A DNA stretch of 37,624 nucleotides from Faecalicatena fissicatena (GCA_001028025.1 LDAQ01000104.1:1-37624); one strand, 5' to 3'; shown: positions 16,001 to 23,224, numbered from the stretch's first letter. Numbers and translations: made by a program. Notes: generated by a model not told the origin, from the sequence alone.

Positions 16001-16770
16001 TTTTTAGGGCTTATAAATTCTACCTCTCCCTTTGCATCCAATTCCGTTTTATCTAACCCCATAACGGTAAGGCCATCCTTGCCGGTTGCCCGTATCGCAG
16101 TATACAGCTCTGTTATATCGCTGGTTTTCGTAACCCCTTTTACATTTTTTCCATACCGCAGTATCATGTCGGTCCGGTCAGTGCCCATTCCCTGATCCGT
16201 ATCAGAATGCTTCCGATATACATTTGCTATAATCCTGTTTAATGAATAATCTTTGTTAAGCCGAGGTACAAATTCAATTTCTGCATTGAATACATCTGCC
16301 AGGGAATAGAACCGTGCCAGAATAGTTTCTGTACCCGTCCACTCATTTTTAATTGATTCATCCGTTATTTCGTTTATCCCAAGAGTAACGGTCTGCTCAT
16401 AGTTGAAAGCCTTCAGGTATTCTGCAAATGTCATCGCTTTTTCTGCATTGTATGGACCTTTTTCCTCATTGAGCAGCTCAAATACAAGTGAATATGCCTC
16501 AATTTCAATCTCATATTCATCCTGCACCACACGCATAATATTAAAATAATAGTCCTTATTGCGATATCGGAAGGCCAGCTTATTCCCCTCAACTAAATAC
16601 AGGGAATCCGGATGATCTGCATTGGTTTTGAATGTATAGGTACTCGCTGCGCCTTCCAGATACATATGCAGTTCATCATCATAGTAGTGCATTCCTTCCG
16701 GTGCTTCATTGTCTATAAAAGCGCATACGTTATCGTATGCGCTCAATACTGCAATTCTAATATTGTCCAC
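13063..16770 (-). CDS. tail-associated endopeptidase/tail spike (Tal) with collagen-like arms
   Basis: This 1235-residue tail-tip protein has several parts. Residues about 1-375 match the prophage tail endopeptidase fold (Prophage_tail family). Residues 390-478 look like an Ig-type domain. From about 480 to 1070, Gly-X-Y collagen-like runs alternate with roughly 60-residue beta modules. The C-terminus is a helical segment and a conserved tail-protein ending (…NPLTLKMKNDRISFLENENEV…). It starts with GTG at 16770, overlapping the TAG stop of the distal tail gene by one base, with GGGAGG 9 bases upstream. In siphophages this protein closes the tail tube and pierces or binds the wall. Its long flexible collagen arms would extend reach. 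No obvious lysozyme or NlpC catalytic domain is visible. Confidence 0.85.
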   Translation of the reverse strand: MDNIRIAVLSAYDNVCAFIDNEAPEGMHYYDDELHMYLEGAASTYTFKTNADHPDSLYLVEGNKLAFRYRNKDYYFNIMRVVQDEYEIEIEAYSLVFELLNEEKGPYNAEKAMTFAEYLKAFNYEQTVTLGINEITDESIKNEWTGTETILARFYSLADVFNAEIEFVPRLNKDYSLNRIIANVYRKHSDTDQGMGTDRTDMILRYGKNVKGVTKTSDITELYTAIRATGKDGLTVMGLDKTELDAKGEVEFISPKNNGNIYAVQARDRFPSNLMMNENERYIAKIWECDAENANTLYEEALKELKTYCVPQVQYEVDGYFDTDIGDTITIADDEYNPPLYLQARVTEQSRSFSDPSISKTTFSNFKELQSQIDPRLLKKMNTMIAANKVYSCSIITDNGITFKNGQGETTLMASVMDHGEDITADVKIKWYKDNLAVGTGSSLPVKATDVSGKAVFRFEALEGTKIRGTYEATVTNIVDGTDGQQGPSGEKGNQGDMGPQGPQGPKGEKGEQGMPGPSGIPGTSSYFHVKYSPVLNPTASQMTEIPDKYIGTYVDFKEEDSNDPGDYKWQQLTGAQGPQGDRGISGENGQDGNTSYLHIKYSNDGGATFTENGGETAGSWLGIYVDLYQPDSADPKTYIWKKIEGDMGVKGDQGETGIGIEERKTYYLVSSQNTGITINSAGWQSTIPMLTEINKYLWIYEEYIYTDKSSDNTTPRVTGVYGNKGDKGDKGDTGIQGERGLQGLQGPKGEQGIQGVKGADGTNNYTHIAYANSADGNTDFSVSDSNRTYIGMYVDNTATDSTIPSQYAWTKIKGADGAQGTPGKAGADGKTPYLHIAYANSEDGKTGFSVSDSTNKLYIGQYTDYVSADSADSTKYSWTKMKGETGATGPQGPQGSQGLPGLKGADGKAYYTWLKYADTPTTGMSDNPSGKSYIGLAYNKTTDIESTSYSDYAWSLVKGAKGDQGVAGGKGADGKTYFTWIKYATSAAGANMSDEPAGKTYIGLAYNKTTSVESTNASDYTWSLIKGEKGDKGDDAAIISATEPSDKTRLWCDTSKELPLIKRYNDITGKWEIVNDQTNNIWDLTQSTNISFEKTFDAIESVVGQQTSLKSDLDELIEDVKTQFKQTKESFEFNFGQLTTNLDELASGTDVSFNELKKHIRFLDGEIIIGIEGNPLTLKMKNDRISFLENENEVAYISNRRMYINDAEILSSLILGNFAFSPRENGNLSFGKVR
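13560..15335 (-). repeat. collagen-like GXY and beta-module repeat block inside tal
   Basis: Six related modules of about 60 residues share the pattern Y-x-H/W-I/L-x-Y … Y-I/L-G-x-Y … Y-x-W-x-x-I/L-x-G. They are separated by 4 to 14 Gly-X-Y triplets (GPQGPQGPKGEKGEQG, GDKGDKGDTGIQGERG and others). One different module (EERKTYYLVSSQNTG…) interrupts the series. Modules 4-5 and 6-7 form close pairs, pointing to recent duplication. Such tracts recombine easily and can vary arm length. Confidence 0.85.
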
Positions 16771-18293
16771 TATAAAAATGCCTCCCTTATCTTTGCATAT
16801 ATTGTAGGTTTCGGGGAACAGAATTCCGAACAGTAAAACTGTACTTTCATTTCCCCCGGCGGGGCAAGAAAATACTTGCTGCCAACAATCTCATCTCCCA
16901 GGCTTTCCACTCCATCAACATAAAATTTTGTTTTATTTCCGTCCACATATGCAAAACTCCCATGCGAATATCTGTTAGGAATATTGTACCAATAATTTAC
17001 ATTATCTTTTTGAAATGAAACGCTGTTAAAATACATCCTGTTTACCAGATTCTCCGCACCGCATGTTCCAAATTGCCCCAGAAAAACAGTTAGTGTCAAA
17101 GCTTTCTTATCTTTCATCTCGGGCATCTGGAAACTATGTTTTATGCCATTACAATAAAACTCAAACTTTGCTCCCATCTTTTTAATGTATATGGAACCTT
17201 TATCTGCACTTGAGCTGGATTTGCTGTTTGGCGTATAAGATACTCTTTTTCTTTCTTTTGTATTTATATGCATAACATATACTGCCTCATTTGCCACAAT
17301 ATTAGATTTAAATATGTGGATAGACGCCAAATGCTTTCCATCGGTATCTCCAATTGTAAGCTGTAGCAATCCGGTTTCTTTTACTCTGGCAGTCTGAAAC
17401 CAAACTTGTGCCCGCGCAGTAAAGTTAACGGCGCCGGATGCCCCGCCTGAATCTGCTGGAATCGTAACTTTTTTACAGGCCCCATGCCATTTATTTCCGG
17501 TTCCCACATTATCCAGCCCCAACCACTGTTTGCCATTAATTGTAGTTGTCTTAAAAGTTCCATTTTTAGGAAAATTCTCAGCCATAACACCCTGGCCGTC
17601 TGTCATCGCCGAAAAATCTGCTGCGGTCTTATAGTCAATCAATCTCTGTGATTTCTGCCGTATTTCTTTGTCAACCTCGTCTGCATCTCCAAACTGAAGT
17701 ACTCCCAGATCTGATACAATACCAATGTATCCATTTTCATGGTTGTGAGTTATTCCGTAATTTATGGAAACCGCCCCCGCTCCATCATTCACAATCGTAG
17801 CCTCTAATACACCATTACTTCCTGCTGATGCCTGAAATGTTTTCTCAGTTGCGGCATATTTATATGGATTCGTACAGTAAAACTGAAAACTTCCAGTCAC
17901 ATTCAATGCTCCGCCAGGGATCTCATCACCTGCACTTTTAGTTCCAATAAAATACTTATCCGGCTCATCACGAAAGACAATCTTTGCCTCCTCCTGATTC
18001 AAAATCCGGTTCAGCCTGTTAAATCTTTCTCTGAACTCTTCCGGAGTATTCCCCACAAGCTGATATGTTACCGTTATCACTCTTGGTACGAATCTTTTGC
18101 TCTGGTATTCTGTACCGTCCGCTTTTCCAATTTGCTGTTCTTCAATTTCAGCCTCCGGCAGTTCGCGCCCGGTTACATACAAGGTGCGGTAACCCTCCAC
18201 TTCATTTTCAAGGTATACACCATTAATGCTCATTGCCTCGGCCGGAAGGCTGGGACTGTCTTGAACTTCCATAATATCTATAAAGTCATACAT
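16770..18293 (-). CDS. distal tail protein (Dit) with a large insert
   Basis: The first ~170 residues (SMSINGVYLENEVEGYRTLYVTGRE-type start, VTYQLVGNTPEEFRERFNRLNRIL, FIGTKSAGDEIPGG, GSFQFYCTNPYKYA) are the ring-forming N-domain of siphophage Dit proteins, which sits between tail tube and tail tip. The total length of 507 residues is about twice a basic Dit. Residues about 230-420 form a beta-rich insert (NGKQWLGLDNVGTGNKWHGAC, ARAQVWFQTAR, KKMGAKFEFYCNGI) that looks like a concanavalin/laminin-type carbohydrate-binding module. The start overlaps the tape-measure stop in TAATG. An adhesion role for the insert is inference. Confidence 0.8.
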   Translation of the reverse strand: MYDFIDIMEVQDSPSLPAEAMSINGVYLENEVEGYRTLYVTGRELPEAEIEEQQIGKADGTEYQSKRFVPRVITVTYQLVGNTPEEFRERFNRLNRILNQEEAKIVFRDEPDKYFIGTKSAGDEIPGGALNVTGSFQFYCTNPYKYAATEKTFQASAGSNGVLEATIVNDGAGAVSINYGITHNHENGYIGIVSDLGVLQFGDADEVDKEIRQKSQRLIDYKTAADFSAMTDGQGVMAENFPKNGTFKTTTINGKQWLGLDNVGTGNKWHGACKKVTIPADSGGASGAVNFTARAQVWFQTARVKETGLLQLTIGDTDGKHLASIHIFKSNIVANEAVYVMHINTKERKRVSYTPNSKSSSSADKGSIYIKKMGAKFEFYCNGIKHSFQMPEMKDKKALTLTVFLGQFGTCGAENLVNRMYFNSVSFQKDNVNYWYNIPNRYSHGSFAYVDGNKTKFYVDGVESLGDEIVGSKYFLAPPGEMKVQFYCSEFCSPKPTIYAKIREAFL

Positions 18294-20548
18294 TATCTAT
18301 AGCCTCCCATCCGTTTTAAAAGCTTCTCTTTTCTGTTGATTTCTTCCTGAGTATACACGGCGCTTGCCTTGGCAATCTGTTTACCTTCCAGATTCAGTGG
18401 TGCTTCAAAGACATAGGTCTTGTTGCCCTGTTCGCAGACAGCTTCCCTAATATCATTAAGAACCATCCTTAGATATGCGTTGGTCATAGTCTGCCCATCC
18501 GTGCCTACAGAGATCCTTCCGGATCCAGATCCGTAACTTCCCGCTCCCAGGAAATCAGATGTGACAACCGGCTGCATTGCATCTGCAAGCCGTGCACTTG
18601 CCTTTTCTACTTTTGGCAGCATATTCAGCATACCTATCGCCGGGCCAATTCCTGCGTATTCTCCGATTTTAGTAGTTACTTTTGATGGGGAACCGATAAT
18701 CAAGGCTTTGTTCATTATATCTGCTATTCCATCGGCAACGGCTCTCGCTGCGTCATATACTAAAGATGCACTGTCGTTAATCCCGTTGGTCAGCCCTGAC
18801 ATTACATCCGTCCCAATTGAATACAATTTCTGACTAAGAGGCGTAAAGACATCTGTAATACCATCCACCCCGGTTGTAACCTTACTCTGCGCATCAGTCA
18901 TTCCCGCCTGTATGGCCTGTCCAAAACTCTCCATAGCAACTGTTGTACTGTCCACTATTCTGTTCATGCCTTCTGAAACATCGCTTTCCATCGTAGTGAC
19001 ACTTGCACCGCATTGCTCCTGCATCACAGCCATTCCTTCTACCGGTACAGTCTGCATGGTGTTACCTAAATTTCCCACATTCTGAAGTAAATTATCAATA
19101 TTGGCAGAACCTTCAGTATTTAAAAGCTCAAGATCTACCTTTGCTTGTGTAGTAGCGCTATATGTTTTGTCTGTCAGACCGGTGGCAAACTCATCCATTT
19201 TTTCTGATGTTTTATCAACACCCTCTTCATTTTTTCCCGTTATAAAGTCCCATAAATCACTGAAAAGACCTTTAATACCGTCAAAAGCCCATGCCAAAAT
19301 TTCAGGAATTGCCTTTATTATCCCCAATCCCAAGGCTTTGATAATTTCCCAGCCTGCCGCCAAAATATCGGGAAGCATAGAGCCTATTCCAGCAAGCAGC
19401 GTTATGATCAGTTCTATTCCCGAGGTAATAATTTGTGGAAGGTTGTCTGCAATTCCAGTAATCAGTGCTACAATTACTAGAAGTCCCATTTGAACCAACG
19501 TCGGCAAGTTTGTCAAAATCGCATCTATAAGCGTTGTGAGCAAACTCAGTGCAGCAGGTATGATTTGCGGAAGATTATCAATGAATCCCTGTACCAATGA
19601 AGAAATTATCTGAATCCCGCCCTGCACAATCACTGGAAGATTCGCTGTTATGGCATCTAAAAGGTTTACCAGCAGTCCGCTTCCAGCTTCCATAAATACA
19701 GGCAAACTGTTTACAATACCGTCAACTAAGCTTTGAATAATTTGAGGCCCCTGCTCTACAGCTATTTGCAATAACCCGTTTATCTGGTCCCCAAATTGTC
19801 CCTGTAGTAAGCCTAGTCCTGCAAGTGCTGCTCCAACTATTGCTGCGGGCCCTATTCTTTTTAGTGCTCCACTTATAACTGATGTCATACTGAACATTGC
19901 GGACGTCCCTATCTTGGAAGTTGACTGAAATGCAGGACCAATTTTTCCTATCATCAGTGGCATATTTGCTACTTTTTCGGTCATCTGATCAATTGCCTTC
20001 CCAGAGTTTGGAGGTATTTCTATTAATTTTCCAGTATACGGACCAACTGCGGAGGATGTTCCCCCTATTTCGGCTAATTCAAACTTATTTTTTGGAGATG
20101 TCCCCAAACTTTGTGCCTTTTTTTGAATCGGCGCAACTGAAAACATGTCTGATAAGCTGTATTTTATCCCTTTCATACCTTTAAGCACACTTTTCGGAGC
20201 TTTTTCAGCTTCAGATGCAAGTCCTTTCATATTTGACGTTGAACCAGATATTGTTTCTTTAAATTTAATAATAGAATTCATTTTTCCAGAAAAACTGGCA
20301 ATCATGTCGAATGCAGTTTTTGTAGCATTCCCGAATGTTTTTATTGCGTCGCACAATTCTTGTAGGTCACCTAATCCTGCTACACTGTCCATCATCCCGG
20401 CTATAGCGTCCGCACAGGATTCTACAGACTTTACTGCAGACCCTGATGCTCCTTCTAAATTTTTAAGGCTGCTAAGCACACTATCAATAGTACTGGTAAA
20501 CCCATTGTCTCTTGCACTTATTACCGCCTCCGTATTATAATTCTCCAT
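18293..20548 (-). CDS. tail tape measure protein
   Basis: This 751-residue protein sits where the tape measure belongs: after the chaperone pair and before Dit. The N-terminal part is helical and low in aromatic residues. Residues 281-412 are six hydrophobic 22-residue repeats with NLPxII at the start and LIxGI at the end. The C-terminal part is Ser/Gly/Ala-rich with MSGLTNGINDSASLVYDAARAV and LIIGSPSKVTTKIGEYAGIG, a motif common at the end of these proteins. Tail length scales at about 1.5 Å per residue, so a tail of roughly 110 nm would be expected, at the short end for siphophages. AAAGGAGG precedes the start. Confidence 0.88.
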   Translation of the reverse strand: MENYNTEAVISARDNGFTSTIDSVLSSLKNLEGASGSAVKSVESCADAIAGMMDSVAGLGDLQELCDAIKTFGNATKTAFDMIASFSGKMNSIIKFKETISGSTSNMKGLASEAEKAPKSVLKGMKGIKYSLSDMFSVAPIQKKAQSLGTSPKNKFELAEIGGTSSAVGPYTGKLIEIPPNSGKAIDQMTEKVANMPLMIGKIGPAFQSTSKIGTSAMFSMTSVISGALKRIGPAAIVGAALAGLGLLQGQFGDQINGLLQIAVEQGPQIIQSLVDGIVNSLPVFMEAGSGLLVNLLDAITANLPVIVQGGIQIISSLVQGFIDNLPQIIPAALSLLTTLIDAILTNLPTLVQMGLLVIVALITGIADNLPQIITSGIELIITLLAGIGSMLPDILAAGWEIIKALGLGIIKAIPEILAWAFDGIKGLFSDLWDFITGKNEEGVDKTSEKMDEFATGLTDKTYSATTQAKVDLELLNTEGSANIDNLLQNVGNLGNTMQTVPVEGMAVMQEQCGASVTTMESDVSEGMNRIVDSTTVAMESFGQAIQAGMTDAQSKVTTGVDGITDVFTPLSQKLYSIGTDVMSGLTNGINDSASLVYDAARAVADGIADIMNKALIIGSPSKVTTKIGEYAGIGPAIGMLNMLPKVEKASARLADAMQPVVTSDFLGAGSYGSGSGRISVGTDGQTMTNAYLRMVLNDIREAVCEQGNKTYVFEAPLNLEGKQIAKASAVYTQEEINRKEKLLKRMGGYR
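19313..19708 (-). repeat. six 22-residue hydrophobic repeats in the tape measure
   Basis: Six consecutive 66-base units encode 22-residue segments beginning SLP/NLP/MLP and ending with a hydrophobic LI-x-G-I-x pattern. A partial unit occurs on each side. The protein repeat is clear; the DNA units have diverged. Hydrophobic tape-measure repeats are thought to contribute to membrane insertion during entry. Confidence 0.8.
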
Positions 20549-20915
20549 TCTTCCTCCTTTCCAGAAATTCTATATACCTGCCCGCAGTACTTGAAACAGG
20601 CCTTTTCTCGACAGAGTTTCCTCTGGCTTCTTCCAGCCTTTTCTCATAATCAAAGAAGCGGTCAAACCTCTTATACACAGGTTCTGTTCTTCCCTTCCCC
20701 TTCTTTTTCTCTGCTTTGACTTCTCTATTCACCCAGGCCTGAAGGTATATTTTGTATTCCTCATCCACCCTTTTCAGGCGGCAGGCCTTCATTCTGAGCT
20801 CATATTCATAGAAAGTCATGCGGTCAATTTCTTCCAGATCATTGATCTCAAGAAAACGCAGACAGTTCAATATAATTTCTTCATAAGTTTCTTCCGAAGA
20901 ACTGGCATTTACTTC
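20535..20915 (-). CDS. tail assembly chaperone extension (gpT-like, -1 frameshift product)
   Basis: This frame has no good independent start. Its first possible codon in the open part is a TTG at 20870 without a Shine-Dalgarno. The frame is open leftwards from about 20915, where it lies exactly -1 to the end of the upstream chaperone gene. Reading through gives 126 residues after the shift (EVNASSSEETYEE…, then NCLRFLEINDLEEIDRMTFYEYELRMKA). This is the classic gpG/gpGT arrangement, in which a few percent of ribosomes slip to make the long chaperone that recruits the tail tube to the tape measure. The gene overlaps the tape-measure start by 14 bases. Confidence 0.8.
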   Translation of the reverse strand, partial: EVNASSSEETYEEIILNCLRFLEINDLEEIDRMTFYEYELRMKACRLKRVDEEYKIYLQAWVNREVKAEKKKGKGRTEPVYKRFDRFFDYEKRLEEARGNSVEKRPVSSTAGRYIEFLERRKNGEL

Positions 20916-21271
20916 CTTTTCTGCTCTGCCAGACCCAGACTTATCTCCAGCTGTTCCATTTTCAGTCTGGTAGCATTTCCCTTTTTTAGTTCACTGAGCA
21001 CCTCGTCAAATAAGCCGTTCAGATCTTCACAGTTTTCAATATATTCGTCTATATCGTTGATGGCTGGCCTGCTTTTTTCCATACAGGTACCGGCATAAAT
21101 GATTTCCGATAAAGCAACTGTATCAAACGTAAAAAGCATGGGAACCTTCAGTTCCAGGCCTGCACCAAATTTTGTTCCGTCTTTTACGAAATAGTTTGAT
21201 TTATCCAGCTCGCGGATAAATTTAATGCCAAAATGTATGTCCACTTCTTTATTTTTTATATTCAATAACAT
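20909..21271 (-). CDS. tail assembly chaperone (gpG-like, TAC_12 type)
   Basis: This 120-residue acidic protein (MLLNIKNKEVDIHFGIKFIRELD…, then TVALSEIIYAGT, ending LEISLGLAEQKRK) is encoded between tail tube and tape measure. Both sequence and position match the Phage_TAC_12 chaperone of Gram-positive siphophages. GGAGG lies 7 bases before the ATG. The last codons (cag aaa agg aag taa) are the shift region for the gpT extension. Confidence 0.82.
   Translation of the reverse strand: MLLNIKNKEVDIHFGIKFIRELDKSNYFVKDGTKFGAGLELKVPMLFTFDTVALSEIIYAGTCMEKSRPAINDIDEYIENCEDLNGLFDEVLSELKKGNATRLKMEQLEISLGLAEQKRK
20915..20921 (-). promoter_or_regulatory. candidate -1 frameshift site (G AAA AGG)
   Basis: Reading the chaperone frame, G-AAA-AGG-AAG-TAA is the only A-rich slippery-like run before the stop. 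Re-pairing one base back enters the gpT frame, which has no stop until 20535. It is not the canonical GGGAAAG or AAAAAAG heptamer, so the exact slip codon is uncertain. Confidence 0.5.
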
Positions 21272-21289
21272 CTTTCTTCCTCCTTAACG

Positions 21290-21318
21290 AAAAAAGAGAG
21301 GGGATAGCCCCGCTCTCT
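21290..21318 (-). terminator. intra-operon terminator/attenuator after the tail tube gene
   Basis: On the minus strand, a stem of AGAGA plus GGGG with a two-base bulge pairs across a 4-base loop and is followed by TTTTTT. The hairpin starts at the tail tube stop codon. Partial termination here would give many more tube transcripts than downstream tail-tip transcripts, matching the copy numbers needed. Confidence 0.75.
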
Positions 21319-21845
21319 TAAACTCCTGTTTTCGGTGTATCTGTAAATACATAATCAGCTACTTCCTGCTGCTCCTGAGAAACGGATACGTCTCCGCGTT
21401 TTCCGTTGCCGTTGATTCCAAAAGTGAGGGAACATTCTACAAATGCCTCAGCAGAGGATGTCTTTTCAAAACTGGTCAGAAATTCCTGGAAGTACATGCC
21501 TTTGAACTTGTCCTCGCCTTCCTTTGCAGGTTCAGCAAGGTTTGCCTCCCAGATCTCGATAACTTCATCATTGTCCATCGCATCTTCCAGTTTATCGATC
21601 ATTACATCGCCTTTTGACAGGATACTTGTTGCTGTTACTTCCACTTCTGTAGTACCAGGTGTTCTGATGGAACCATCCTTCGTTGCTGTGGTCTCGGTTT
21701 CCTTGCTTTTGGTACGTCCATTCTCTGTTGTGAAAGCCAGAAGTGTACCACCTTCTGCTGCGGCATCTTTTTTAATACGATAAAGGTATACTAACTTTTT
21801 CCCCTGAATAGCTTCTGCAAATAACTGTAAATTCATTTTTCTCAT
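21318..21845 (-). CDS. major tail tube protein (TP901-1/phi13 type)
   Basis: This 175-residue protein begins MRKMNLQLFAEAIQGKKLVYLYRI; the MNLQLFA start is common in structural proteins of clostridial phages. The body has KSKETETTATKDGSIRTPG and VEVTATSILSKGD, and a beta-rich end, as in TP901-1-type tail tube proteins that stack as hexameric rings. A GGAGG lies 9 bases before the ATG. It is first in the tail operon and is followed by an attenuator. There is no sheath gene beside it, so the tail is non-contractile. Confidence 0.82.
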   Translation of the reverse strand: MRKMNLQLFAEAIQGKKLVYLYRIKKDAAAEGGTLLAFTTENGRTKSKETETTATKDGSIRTPGTTEVEVTATSILSKGDVMIDKLEDAMDNDEVIEIWEANLAEPAKEGEDKFKGMYFQEFLTSFEKTSSAEAFVECSLTFGINGNGKRGDVSVSQEQQEVADYVFTDTPKTGV

Positions 21846-22199
21846 TCTTTTTTACCTCCGTTAATTAAATTGAAGCTTTTGTTCCATGATGTCATGGCAT
21901 TCGCTTCTTATGTTGTTTTGTATCCATGCTTCTCTGATCCGTGCATTTTAAGAGGCATGTCATTTTCGGCATATTTGCCTTCCTGTGTCATGCATTGTTA
22001 GATGCACACAGTCTGTACAATACTGTACGCTCTTTTTTGAAAATGCTTCTCTGTTTTGGTATAACCGGGATATGTCTCCGGAAGTCGCATTTTCAGCTAG
22101 TGACGTGTGATACCCCCTGCTATTTTATACAAGCATAGTCCATTCCCCCTGTTCTGTAAGGACACATTTATCATAAGCCCTTTTAATGCTCTGGTTTTC

Positions 22200-22209
22200 C
22201 AGTAAACTG
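22200..22209. repeat. CAGTAAACTG palindrome, downstream copy
   Basis: This 10-bp near-palindrome (CAGT-AA-ACTG) is identical to one at 22270-22279. It lies just downstream of the predicted start of the tail-operon promoter. Confidence 0.45.
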
Positions 22210-22225
22210 CCTTATTCGTATTGCC

Positions 22226-22255
22226 ATATTACTTTTTACGGCTTTCCTCTTTCAA
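22226..22255 (-). promoter_or_regulatory. candidate late promoter of the tail operon
   Basis: Minus-strand TTGAAA (22250-22255), an 18-base spacer, and TAATAT (22226-22231). It lies about 380 bases before the tail tube gene and 15 bases from an upstream CAGTAAACTG copy, a spacing suited to an activator. Confidence 0.4.
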
Positions 22256-22269
22256 TTGAGGTCAATTTT

Positions 22270-22279
22270 CAGTAAACTG
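22270..22279. repeat. CAGTAAACTG palindrome, upstream copy
   Basis: Second exact copy, 70 bases from the first and on the upstream side of the predicted -35 box. Both copies are preceded by a short T run. It may be the binding site for a late activator. Confidence 0.45.
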
Positions 22280-22334
22280 TCCTTCACCAATTCCATTGTT
22301 CTTTAATGTCTGCAAAAGAAAAAGACAAAATAAA

Positions 22335-22353
22335 AGATCCAGCTATCGGATCT
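22335..22353 (-). terminator. terminator after the Prp-like gene
   Basis: Minus-strand stem AGATCC / GGATCT with a 7-base loop, followed by TTTTATTTTG. It starts 13 bases after the Prp-like stop codon. Confidence 0.6.
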
Positions 22354-22365
22354 GTTACTTCAACA

Positions 22366-22653
22366 TTATATAATTCGGACATATTCCGGATATTCTTCAG
22401 CCATCATGACGATACCAGTGAAAAAGGAATCAACCATAGCCATACCCGTTTCGGATAATTTATCATATGTCATCTCAGCTTCTCCCGGGGCTATTTTAAA
22501 AGCTATATGGTCGGCAGCCACATCCTGAACCGCCCTCAGCATCGCCTGAAATAAAACAGAAACCCCAGCGCATACAATATCACTGCCCGATGCTGCATAA
22601 CCGGCGTGGCCGTTAACTGTTATCTGGCCCTTGCGGGCTTTCACTTTAATCAA
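22366..22653 (-). CDS. Prp-family cysteine protease (phage type)
   Basis: This 95-residue protein matches the ribosomal-processing cysteine protease family: IKVKARKGQITVNGHAGYA with the catalytic histidine, then GSDIVCAGVSVLFQAM with the catalytic cysteine. Family members trim the N-terminus of ribosomal protein L27 in Firmicutes, and phage copies cleave capsid-type proteins. The start was set at a TTG (22651-22653) because GGAGGG lies 8 bases upstream; a longer ATG frame to 22725 has no such site and runs into a terminator. The gene stands alone between two terminators. No capsid gene is near it, so its present target is unclear. Confidence 0.82.
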   Translation of the reverse strand: MIKVKARKGQITVNGHAGYAASGSDIVCAGVSVLFQAMLRAVQDVAADHIAFKIAPGEAEMTYDKLSETGMAMVDSFFTGIVMMAEEYPEYVRII

Positions 22654-22723
22654 TGTTTTATCCCTCCTCAGAAATATCTTTTTAACTTTCGTCCAGCAAA
22701 TGCTGAATTTTATTTCAGTATAC

Positions 22724-22748
22724 AAAAAGCACCCCTTCAGGGATGCTT
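22724..22748 (-). terminator. terminator upstream of the Prp-like gene
   Basis: Minus-strand stem GCATCCC / GGGGTGC with a TGAA loop, followed by TTTTTG. It would stop transcripts coming from the transglutaminase-like gene and isolates the Prp-like gene. Confidence 0.7.
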
Positions 22749-23099
22749 CTCGTTTGTATTGCTATATCTATAAAATAGCATACTACTGGTGTTAAATGTG
22801 TTAATCCTTCAAATTGTTTTTTTGATCTTGGCAGAAGTCCCTGGCTTCATTATCCTGAATGTCAGACGTGTCTCTATGTATGAAAAACATTTTTAATACT
22901 TGTTATTTTTCAGAAGATTCTGTCAGTCGCCCATTAAACTTACAACTCAACTTATCAGATCCTTCATAATTCATTCAAAATACATACACAAATTGTTAAA
23001 TACTTCATCACAGGTCTCTCACATTTATACCGTATAGTAATAAATATCAAAGGACACAAAACCTTTTTATATAAATTCTCTTTTTCATAACTTTTTCAT

Positions 23100-23120
23100 G
23101 ACCGGGATATAATCCCGGTC
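23100..23120. terminator. perfect 9-bp hairpin, possible bidirectional terminator
   Basis: GACCGGGAT-ATA-ATCCCGGTC is a perfect inverted repeat with a 3-base loop. On the plus strand CTCCTTTTTA follows. On the minus strand, 104 bases after the transglutaminase-like gene, ATGAAAAAG follows. Termination strength on the minus strand is doubtful. Confidence 0.45.
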
Positions 23121-23224
23121 ACTCCTTTTTATGATGTAATAGTTTCAACTTTCTTCATAAATCCTGTGTCTTCTCTTAATCATAGCATACACCAATACTT
23201 CCATGGTTCAATACAGTTGAATAG

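Larger units (their letters stand above)
21846..22334 (-). other. 489-base stretch without a supported gene, upstream of the tail operon
   Basis: Only short broken frames occur here on either strand, none with a start, ribosome binding site and recognisable product. It holds a candidate promoter (22226-22255) and two CAGTAAACTG copies. In a complete siphophage, head-tail joining genes would lie here. The stretch is best read as the regulatory region of the tail operon mixed with eroded sequence. Confidence 0.5.
22654..23224 (-). other. 571-base stretch without a supported gene
   Basis: It contains the terminator at 22724-22748, the hairpin at 23100-23120, and only very short frames. One minus-strand frame of 29 codons (22801-22890) lacks a ribosome binding site. 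The AT-rich, gene-free state fits decayed phage sequence; no family can be named. Confidence 0.5.

Noticed and set aside
22801..22890. 29-codon minus-strand frame in the gene-poor stretch
   Set aside because: No Shine-Dalgarno, no recognisable product, and isolated from other genes.
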